64,000 nt of DNA, from contig NZ_AGTS01000140.1 of the NCBI RefSeq assembly GCF_000238595.1, forward strand, positions 1 to 64,000, given 5' to 3'. Source of the DNA: Acidovorax sp. NO-1. Its GTDB lineage: Bacteria > Pseudomonadota > Gammaproteobacteria > Burkholderiales > Burkholderiaceae_C. The position numbers were made by a program, and so were the translations under genes. Below, piece by piece: positions 58,758-64,000 of the stretch; the first letter of the stretch is position 1; each line of letters starts with the position of its first letter. The notes under the pieces were generated by a model that did no database searches, was not told the DNA's origin, and saw only the letters and a list, made by a program, of their open reading frames with translations.

Positions 58758-59565
58758 ATCCAAACGCGATGTGCAAAGCGGGCTCAAGGCACTGCGCCTG
58801 AATGGCATGGTCAGTGCCTGGGCTGACCTTATGGAGCAGGATGGCGGCTCCTCGATTCAGAGCTCGCGCTGGCTGATAGAGCACCTGCTTCAAGCGGAAG
58901 ACGTGGATCGGCATATGCGCTCGATTGCCCACCAGATGAAAGCAGCACGCTTCCCGATTCACCGGGATCTTGCTGGCTTCGACTTCGAGGTCTCACCCGT
59001 GGACAAGGTGCTGATCAAGAGGTTGGCGGACCTGAGCTTCACCGACGATGCGCAGAACGTTGTCCTGATTGGTGGTCCTGGCACCGGCAAAACCCACTTG
59101 GCAACGGCGCTGGGAATCAATGGGCTGACGCACCATTCCAAACGTGTCCGGTTCTACTCGACGGTGGATCTGGTCAATGCGTTGGAGCAAGAGAAGGCCA
59201 AGGGAAATCCGGGGCGCATAGCCATGAGCTTGATGCGCATGGACCTGGTCATTCTGGATGAACTTGGATACCTGCCATTCAGCCAGGCCGGTGGAGCATT
59301 GCTGTTCCATCTGCTGTCCAAACTCTATGAGCACACCAGCGTTCTGATCACCACCAACCTGACGTTTGCCGAGTGGTCCGCTGTCTTCGGTGATGCCAAG
59401 ATGACCACGGCACTGCTGGACCGGCTCACCCATCACTGCCACATCGTTGAAACCGGCAATGAGTCCTACCGCTTCCGCCACAGCTCCAAGGAGGCAAAGG
59501 GAAAGATCAAATCCAGAGAAATGAATAGAAAAACAGAAACCAGTCTGGAGGTGCAAGCCCAGTAG
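58750..59565 (+). CDS. istB: IS21 helper ATPase IstB
   Basis: AAA+ ATPase of 271 residues that assists IstA in target capture. Walker A is [17 protein letters not shown] and Walker [52 protein letters not shown] is the conserved C-terminal block. It appears intact, so the IS may still move. Confidence 0.95.
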   Translation: MSESKRDVQSGLKALRLNGMVSAWADLMEQDGGSSIQSSRWLIEHLLQAEDVDRHMRSIAHQMKAARFPIHRDLAGFDFEVSPVDKVLIKRLADLSFTDDAQNVVLIGGPGTGKTHLATALGINGLTHHSKRVRFYSTVDLVNALEQEKAKGNPGRIAMSLMRMDLVILDELGYLPFSQAGGALLFHLLSKLYEHTSVLITTNLTFAEWSAVFGDAKMTTALLDRLTHHCHIVETGNESYRFRHSSKEAKGKIKSREMNRKTETSLEVQAQ

Positions 59566-59665
59566 GAGGCTATAGTTATCCACAGCCAGCCTAGCAGATA
59601 CTGGCTACACGCCCCCTATCAAAGTTGGATCGGCACACACTGTCAAGATTCAATCGGCGCCAACA

Positions 59666-59778
59666 ATCAACTCATATGCAGCGACGTAATCGGGATTGCG
59701 GCGAAGAAATTGCCAAGCCCATTGCTGGGCCGTCCGGTCGTTTGTGGACTCAGATGAGGTGGAGGGTTGTTGTGCCAC
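59666..59778 (-). pseudogene. N-terminal fragment of a DUF6499-like ICE gene, cut by IS21
   Basis: On the minus strand a GTG at 59778, preceded by GGAG, opens a frame reading MAQQPSTSSESTNDRTAQQ then WAWQFLRRNPDYVAAYELI, and runs into the IS. WAWxFLRRNPxY is the hallmark N-terminus of the DUF6499 / transcriptional-regulator-like proteins often encoded at the end of integrative elements. It faces inward from the right attachment site. The family name is from memory. Confidence 0.6.
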
Positions 59779-59961
59779 GAGGTTGCTCCGTCTTCGGCCC
59801 AGTCTAGGCGAAGCTGACTAGGCACTCGCGGGCCGCGTCACAGCTATGTCACAGTTGCTACCAAAGTTCGGCATAAACCGGCACTACTGCGGGCTGTTAA
59901 AATCATTTCGTCTAGAGTGAAGACAGCAATTGGCGACAATTGACAGCAGTTCGCGCCGGAG
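59779..59961. other. Right terminal segment of the tRNA-Thr element
   Basis: No gene seen. It includes a caattggcgacaattg inverted pair near 59930, close to the right attachment repeat, which may be an operator or integrase arm site. Confidence 0.35.
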
Positions 59962-60006
59962 TTCGTAATGAGAAGGTCGGGTGTTCGATTCATCTCTCCG
60001 GCACCA
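59962..60006 (+). repeat. attR: tRNA-Thr 3'-end fragment
   Basis: Exact copy of 56790-56834, without the tRNA 5' half. The native tRNA terminator follows at once, so this is the original chromosomal side of the insertion. Confidence 0.9.
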
Positions 60007-60013
60007 TATAAAA

Positions 60014-60043
60014 AGCCCTGATTCGCAAGAGTCAGGGCTTTTT
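60014..60043 (+). terminator. Rho-independent terminator, originally of tRNA-Thr
   Basis: Stem AGCCCTGA / TCAGGGCT with a following T run, 8 bp after the tRNA-Thr fragment. The intact tRNA-Thr now lacks it because of the insertion. Confidence 0.85.
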
Positions 60044-60132
60044 GTTGCGACGGCACCTCGTGCTGTCGCGTCGCACTGAAACGCCCGGCAGGATTGCTCG
60101 CGAGTCTGGCCCGCCACAAGGGGCCGGGTCAA

Positions 60133-60336
60133 CTATCGATTCGGCTGCGGAACAGCGGCATAGTTCATCGCAATGGCCTGCACCACCGCACCGACAATCG
60201 CGCCGTCACCAGCGCTCTGGGGCAGCACTTCCCGCACGATCTGGACCGCATATTCGAGTTGCTCCTTTGCAAGGGCAGCTGCCATGGCATTGCCACGCTT
60301 TTCACTGGGCGACGCATCGCGGATCACATGACTCAT
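60133..60336 (-). CDS. Small conserved-looking protein, unknown function
   Basis: 67 residues, beginning MSHVIRDASPSEKRGNAMAA, then helical (ALAKEQLEYAVQIVREVLPQSAGDGAIVGAVVQAIAMNYAAV). No signal peptide or membrane helix. The ATG at 60336 has a good AGGAAG ribosome binding site. It occupies the short stretch of host chromosome between the two islands. I do not recognise the family. Confidence 0.55.
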   Translation of the reverse strand: MSHVIRDASPSEKRGNAMAAALAKEQLEYAVQIVREVLPQSAGDGAIVGAVVQAIAMNYAAVPQPNR

Positions 60337-60478
60337 AAAACTTCCTGAGAGAGTTGAATGCGCAGTATGCGCTTCACCGTCGATCCCCAACGCAAATCCA
60401 TGGAGCCAATCAGCAAAGAAACACCATGATGGGATGGACACAACGTAGTGCCAGAACTGCCGGCAAGCCAAACAAAAA

Positions 60479-60508
60479 GGCGCTGCAACCAAAGTTGCAG
60501 CGCCTTTT
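60479..60508 (-). terminator. Bidirectional terminator downstream of the tRNA-His fragment
   Basis: 11-bp stem ggcgctgcaac (60479-60489) / gttgcagcgcc (60494-60504), with A before and T after it. Read on the minus strand it follows the tRNA-His 3' end by 11 bp, so it is probably the native tRNA-His terminator. Confidence 0.8.
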
Positions 60509-60515
60509 GATTATT

Positions 60516-60566
60516 TGGGGTGGCTGATGGGGCTCGAACCCACGACAACAGGAATCACAATCCTGA
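60516..60566 (-). repeat. tRNA-His 3' fragment: attachment site of the second island
   Basis: On the minus strand caggattgtgattcctg (anticodon arm, GTG), then the variable and T arms and agccacc-cca. The D arm and the 5' acceptor strand are missing. It is the left end of an island that extends to the right; the intact tRNA-His should lie beyond 64000. Confidence 0.8.
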
Positions 60567-60691
60567 CTTTTTAGTATTTCACCCCGTTGATTGATGCTGA
60601 TAGAATCAATACAAATCAACAACTTAGGCGTAAAGCACTGGACAAGTGAACAGCCTTATCGTTGATTGAAATTCGGCAATTTCTACTGAAT

Positions 60692-60713
60692 TTGCCTACA
60701 GATTGCCTACAGA
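60692..60713 (+). repeat. Tandem 11-bp repeat upstream of the integrase
   Basis: ttgcctacaga occurs twice head-to-tail, ending 15 bp before the integrase ATG. It may be an arm-type integrase site or an operator. Confidence 0.5.
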
Positions 60714-60728
60714 TTTCGAAGGGGCACC

Positions 60729-62075
60729 ATGAGCAAGCCACAAAACCGCGTGAGGCTGACCGCTGGCCGGGTTGACGCCTTCACCTGCCCGGCTGGTAAA
60801 TCCCAGGCTTTTCTATGGGACACCGAAGCCCCAGCACTGGCGCTGCGTGTGACGCCTACGGGCCGTAAAACCTACGTGTTTGAATCGCGCTTGAACGGGG
60901 CGACCTTGCGCCTGAGCATCGGCACTGCCGCCGATTGGCCGCTTGAAAAGGCCAGAGGCGAGGCACAGCGTCTAAAGGTGCTGGTGGACAGTGGACAAGA
61001 CCCCCGAGAGCTTGAGCGCCAGCAACAGGCCGCCCAGGCCGCCGAAAGGGCCGCAGCCGTTGCAAAGGTGAAAGCCGACAAAGTGGCCGCCGTAACCGTG
61101 GGCGAAGTCTGGGCGGACTACCTAGAAAAGCGCCGCCCGTTTTGGGGCGACCTGCACTACCGTGACCATATCGACAAGGCAAAGGCCGGGGGTTTGCCAT
61201 CGGGCCGCCGTGGTGGGGGTAAGCAACTGACCAAGCCGGGGCCGCTGGCCGCACTGATGCCGCTGGCGCTGAAAGACCTTGACCAAGCCACGATAGAACG
61301 ATGGGCCGCCGATGAAGGCAAAACCCGCCCATCATCCGCCCGGCTGGCATGGCGACTGCTGACCGTATTTCTGACATGGTGCGCGGAACAGGCGGAATAT
61401 GCCGCCTTGCTGCCCGACAAAAACCCCGCCAAGACCAAGAAAGCACGCGAGGCGCTGGGCAAGGCAGGGACGAAATCAGATGTGTTGCAGCGTGAGCAAC
61501 TGGCCGCATGGTTTGCCGCCGTGCAACAGATAAAGAACCCAGTTATCGCCACCTGCCTGCAAATGATGCTGCTGACGGGTGCGCGCCCTGGCGAGGTGCT
61601 GGCGCTTCGCTGGGAGGATGTAAACACCCAATGGAAGGGAATCAGCATCCGCGACAAGGTGGAAGGCACACGCGAGATTCCCGCAACGCCTTATATGCTG
61701 CACTTGCTGGCCGCCCTGCCCCGCCGCAATGAATGGGTGTTTTCCAGCCCCACAAGCGCCAGCGGGTGCCTGACCGAACCCAACAACCCGCACACGCGGG
61801 CCTGCAAGGCTGCCGGGCTGGAGGGGCTTACCCTGCATGGCCTGCGCCGCTCCTTTGCCAGTCTGACCGAATGGCTGGAAGTGCCTGCCGGGGTGGTGGC
61901 GCAGATTCAAGGCCACAAGCCATCGGCAACCGCTGAAAAGCATTACAAGGTGCGCCCGTTGGAACTGCTGCGCGTGCACCATGAGCGCATAGAGGCGTGG
62001 ATTTTGGAACAGGCCGGAATTGTGTTTGATGCCAAGGCCGCGCCCGGTGCGCTGCGCGTGGTGCAAGCCGCGTAA
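60729..62075 (+). CDS. int: Tyrosine-type site-specific integrase (P4 family)
   Basis: Integrase of 448 residues: arm-binding N-terminal domain (about 1-95, ALALRVTPTGRKTYVFESRLNGATLRLSIGTAADWPLEKARGEAQRLKVLVDSG), core-binding domain, and catalytic domain with Arg in LLTGARPGEVLALRWEDV (about 285), HGLRRSFASL (HxxR, about 368) and the nucleophile Tyr in ATAEKHYKVRPLE (about 404). It lies 160 bp from the tRNA-His fragment and reads away from it, so it is the integrase of the island that begins there. It appears intact. Confidence 0.93.
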   Translation: MSKPQNRVRLTAGRVDAFTCPAGKSQAFLWDTEAPALALRVTPTGRKTYVFESRLNGATLRLSIGTAADWPLEKARGEAQRLKVLVDSGQDPRELERQQQAAQAAERAAAVAKVKADKVAAVTVGEVWADYLEKRRPFWGDLHYRDHIDKAKAGGLPSGRRGGGKQLTKPGPLAALMPLALKDLDQATIERWAADEGKTRPSSARLAWRLLTVFLTWCAEQAEYAALLPDKNPAKTKKAREALGKAGTKSDVLQREQLAAWFAAVQQIKNPVIATCLQMMLLTGARPGEVLALRWEDVNTQWKGISIRDKVEGTREIPATPYMLHLLAALPRRNEWVFSSPTSASGCLTEPNNPHTRACKAAGLEGLTLHGLRRSFASLTEWLEVPAGVVAQIQGHKPSATAEKHYKVRPLELLRVHHERIEAWILEQAGIVFDAKAAPGALRVVQAA

Positions 62076-62178
62076 ACGTTTCGCCCCAGCTAGGCAGGGC
62101 CGCAATCCTGCCGAAAAGTCGGCCACCTTCACCGACCTGCTGGGGCACCTTATGAGGGCTGCACTTTGAAGGGGTGCT

Positions 62179-62916
62179 ATGTCCAAGATTCAATATTTCC
62201 CGCCCATGTTTGAGCGCCTGACGCCCCGCACGCCGTGGGCAGGTGGCCGAATGGTTGACACCGATGTTTTGACGCTGGCAGAGGCCGCAAGCATGGCAAC
62301 AAAGCACGCCGGGGAGCCCGTCACCATTGGCGATTTTCTGCGCGCCGCTGCCCGTGGCGAGATAACGCTAAGGGCCATCGTTCACCGCACAGCGAAGGTG
62401 CAAAAACACGACGGGGGCATTTATTGCAATGGAGGGCAGGAAAACGAAAACAGGGTTCCCGCTCGTGCTATCGCAACATTGCCGCTTACCGCTTGCCAAC
62501 ATTTGGCCGCCGCTGGCCGTGCAAGCTGGCGCACGTTTGACGGTTTCGAGTTGGTGGAAGGTGTTTTGCAGCGCTACACAAAAGGCGAGCTAGTAGCAGG
62601 TGAACCCGACTTTGAAACCGTGCCCGATGATTGCCGCGTGGTGGGCTATGACGTTCACGCCCTGGCTGACGAATACACCGCACCAGAGGCAACGCAAGCC
62701 GAGCCCCAGGCAGCGCCCGTGGAGGCAGACAGCGCCAGCGATGCGCCCGACACAAGCAAGGGCACGCCGCCCAAGCTAACCGAAGTCGACAAGGCCGAAA
62801 TTCTGCGCCTTTATAACCGTGGGCGAGGAGCATCCGTCAATGCCATGGCGAAGCAATTTAATGTGTCCCGCCCGACCATTGAAAAGGTTTTGCAGCGCGC
62901 CGGAATCAAGAAATAG
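62179..62916 (+). CDS. Island protein with C-terminal helix-turn-helix, unknown function
   Basis: 245 residues. The N-terminal part (LTLAEAASMATKHAGEPVTIGDFLRAAARGEITLRAIVHRTA) resembles small DNA-binding helical modules seen in phage proteins. A Pro/Ala/Glu-rich linker (about 175-205) precedes a resolvase-type helix-turn-helix (EVDKAEILRLYNRGRGASVNAMAKQFNVSRPTIEKVLQRAGIKK). AAGGGG precedes the ATG. It is the first gene after the integrase and probably a regulator. Confidence 0.7.
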   Translation: MSKIQYFPPMFERLTPRTPWAGGRMVDTDVLTLAEAASMATKHAGEPVTIGDFLRAAARGEITLRAIVHRTAKVQKHDGGIYCNGGQENENRVPARAIATLPLTACQHLAAAGRASWRTFDGFELVEGVLQRYTKGELVAGEPDFETVPDDCRVVGYDVHALADEYTAPEATQAEPQAAPVEADSASDAPDTSKGTPPKLTEVDKAEILRLYNRGRGASVNAMAKQFNVSRPTIEKVLQRAGIKK

Positions 62917-63071
62917 TGCAATCCATGGGGTTGCAAAGGGGTTGCAACAACCCCCGCGCAACCCGCATGAAATAAGGCTTTTTGCAAATTGCAAGGGGCT
63001 GCATATTGCGTGCAGCCGGGGTTGCAGCAAGCCAATACAGCCATCGCAACAAACCCGAAAGGGACTCAACG
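62917..63071. promoter_or_regulatory. TTGCA-rich intergenic segment
   Basis: 155 bp with at least six TTGCA/TGCAA units, several in inverted pairs (gttgcaaaggggttgcaaca, ttgcaaattgcaagg, ggggttgcagc). It lies between the HTH protein and the next operon and could be its operator region. No promoter boxes were fixed. Confidence 0.35.
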
Positions 63072-63278
63072 ATGGCACACCAACTGCTTACCCCACTGGC
63101 GCAAGAAACCCGCGCTGCACTGCCCACTAGCGAGGCCGCCGGACACCTGAGCCGCGCACAGCAAACCCTTCGCATTTGGGCTTGCCGAGAGGATGGCCCA
63201 ATCCGTCCAATCCGCATCAATGGCCGCCTTGCATGGCCCGTGTCGGAACTGCGCCGCGTGCTGGGGGTGGCAGTATGA
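63072..63278 (+). CDS. Small helix-turn-helix DNA-binding protein
   Basis: 68 residues: LPTSEAAGHLSRAQQTLRIWACREDGPIRPIRINGRLAWPVSELRRVLGVAV. This is the MerR/AlpA/excisionase-like winged helix, with the usual order of helix-turn-helix then wing (RPIRINGRLAWPVSEL). Excisionase-type proteins near an integrase control excision, but no assay can be inferred. The stop overlaps the next gene by 4 bp (ATGA). Confidence 0.7.
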   Translation: MAHQLLTPLAQETRAALPTSEAAGHLSRAQQTLRIWACREDGPIRPIRINGRLAWPVSELRRVLGVAV

Positions 63279-63607
63279 GCCGCCGTCAACAACCTGTTGA
63301 GCGCCCGTCTATCGGTTCGCTGGGTGACTGCCTGGAGCAAACAGCGCGCTACAAGCCGCTGGGTTTCGCAAAGATAACCGCCGTTGAATATGACGAATTG
63401 AGGCTGCACATAGAGCCTGATACCGCCTGCATGTTTGACGCGTCAGTGACGATATTTATCCGCGCCGGGGTAACACCTGAACACGCCCGCGCAATTCTGA
63501 AAGAGGCCGCCCGCTGCTTGAAAGGTTATGACACGCTGGAACCGTGGACGCCGCAAGAGCCTTTGAAATCAGCGCCGTTTGGCGATGACGAAACGATTCC
63601 ATTCTGA
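63275..63607 (+). CDS. Hypothetical island protein
   Basis: 110 residues, no recognised family. It starts in an ATGA overlap with the preceding HTH gene. The centre (FDASVTIFIRAGVTPEHARAILKEAARCLKGYDTLEPW) is predicted helix after a short sheet. It is probably cytosolic and part of an operon of small accessory genes. Confidence 0.65.
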   Translation: MSRRQQPVERPSIGSLGDCLEQTARYKPLGFAKITAVEYDELRLHIEPDTACMFDASVTIFIRAGVTPEHARAILKEAARCLKGYDTLEPWTPQEPLKSAPFGDDETIPF

Positions 63608-63619
63608 GGGCCACTGACG

Positions 63620-63991
63620 ATGAAAAAAATCAGTACCCAAAATGGAAAGGCCCCCGCACCGACCAAGACGCAAGGGGCCCACGGTGAACAACTTTCGTTT
63701 CTGCCGCCCCCGCCATTTTGCCCGACATGGCCCCAGCGTGGAACCCTTGCCGATAAGGCGCTGGGCATGTTGATGGATGGCCGCCTGATTGACCATCCCG
63801 ACTTCGAGAACAGCACGCAATCCTGGCGACTGGGTGCCGTGATTTTCACGCTGCGCACCTTGGGCTGGCCCGTGGAAACTATCGAGGTTCCAAGCCCCAC
63901 GGAACATAGCCCCGACCGCATCATTGCGCTGTACCGACTTGACCCGAAATACACCGCGCAAGCCCTGGCGATGAATGGGGGTGCCGCGTGA
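63620..63991 (+). CDS. Hypothetical island protein
   Basis: 123 residues. RGTLADKALGMLMDGRLIDHPDFENSTQSWRLGAVIFTLRTLGWPVETIEVPSPTEHSPDRIIALYRLD reads like a winged helix-turn-helix of the type found in phage proteins (helix, strand, then wing). It lies 12 bp after the previous gene, and a GTG at 63988 overlapping its stop may begin the next gene, which runs off the window. Confidence 0.65.
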   Translation: MKKISTQNGKAPAPTKTQGAHGEQLSFLPPPPFCPTWPQRGTLADKALGMLMDGRLIDHPDFENSTQSWRLGAVIFTLRTLGWPVETIEVPSPTEHSPDRIIALYRLDPKYTAQALAMNGGAA

Positions 63992-64000
63992 TAGGAGACA

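Larger units (their letters stand above)
57120..59665 (+). mobile_element. IS21-family insertion sequence
   Basis: 2546 bp with ends TGTTGTCGCCGA... (57120) and the complement of TGTTGGCGCCGATTGA (ending 59665), about 20 of 26 positions alike by eye. Inner repeats gtgccgatccaa (57160s and, inverted, 59620s) form the multiple terminal repeats typical of IS21. It contains istA and istB. The flanks (...aagcaatgg and atcaactc...) show no target duplication and belong to unrelated genes. Confidence 0.88.

Noticed and set aside
59844-60132. Minus-strand frames over the tRNA-Thr fragment (translations such as GAGEMNRTPDLLITNSGA).
   Set aside because: They are translations of tRNA sequence, a known source of false protein predictions.
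60133-60492. A longer version of the small protein starting at 60492.
   Set aside because: The extra N-terminus runs through the tRNA-His terminator region; the ATG at 60336 has a good ribosome binding site.

Overview
The window reads as the chromosome of a Comamonadaceae betaproteobacterium, most likely Acidovorax or a close relative. The coding sequence is GC-rich. The gene order folC, SPOR protein, cvpA, purF is typical of Burkholderiales, and about ten copies of a short palindromic intergenic repeat are scattered through it. This identification is an inference from gene content and style; no rRNA or other decisive marker is present.

Layout. 92-6455 is an mrp/pha-type multisubunit Na+/H+ (K+/H+) antiporter operon (AB fusion, C, D, E, F, G); its large first gene carries a one-base frameshift in a T run. 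6507-13804 holds a fused 5-oxoprolinase/hydantoinase and a winged-helix regulator on the minus strand, divergent from a complete TRAP transporter (dctPQM). 13861-24770 is housekeeping: crcB, a LOG-like protein, a FecR-domain protein paired with a TPR/beta-barrel protein, an MFS carrier, rmuC, a 2-hydroxyacid dehydrogenase, a second frameshifted Na+/H+ antiporter, pncB and a thioesterase. 24767-28754 has an HDAC-family deacetylase, a phasin with two palindromic operators, an iron-type binding protein behind a Fur-like box, and a short-chain dehydrogenase. 28894-31776 is a PAS/GGDEF/EAL protein. 31926-32236 is a three-tRNA operon (Ala, Glu, Asp) with its own promoter and terminator. 32302-38072 is gltX, purF, cvpA, SPOR, folC. 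38121-50965 holds ArsC-like, glycine-zipper, ppnP, argG, murB, yajQ, retropepsin-like, degenerate HD-GYP, plsY, GGDEF, ybaK, aldo/keto reductase, hydrolase and prfB genes. prfB has the classical programmed +1 frameshift.

Accessory DNA. 50988-52098 is a visibly AT-richer toxin/immunity-like pair; the conserved toxin C-terminus is displaced into another frame and ends 2 nt before the immunity gene. After an HAD phosphatase, pepN and fbp comes an intact tRNA-Thr(CGT). Its last 45 nt are repeated at 59962-60006, bracketing 3.1 kb: the first 41 codons of an integrase, a complete IS21-family element, and the start of a second gene facing inward. This looks like a large integrative element reduced to its two ends around an IS21 copy. 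About 470 bp further on, a 3' fragment of tRNA-His with its terminator marks the left edge of a second island (integrase 60729-62075, then small accessory genes) that runs past the right end of the window.

Three separate genes (mrpA, the NhaD-like antiporter, the toxin) each look one base short in a homopolymer, so base-calling error must be weighed against true inactivation.
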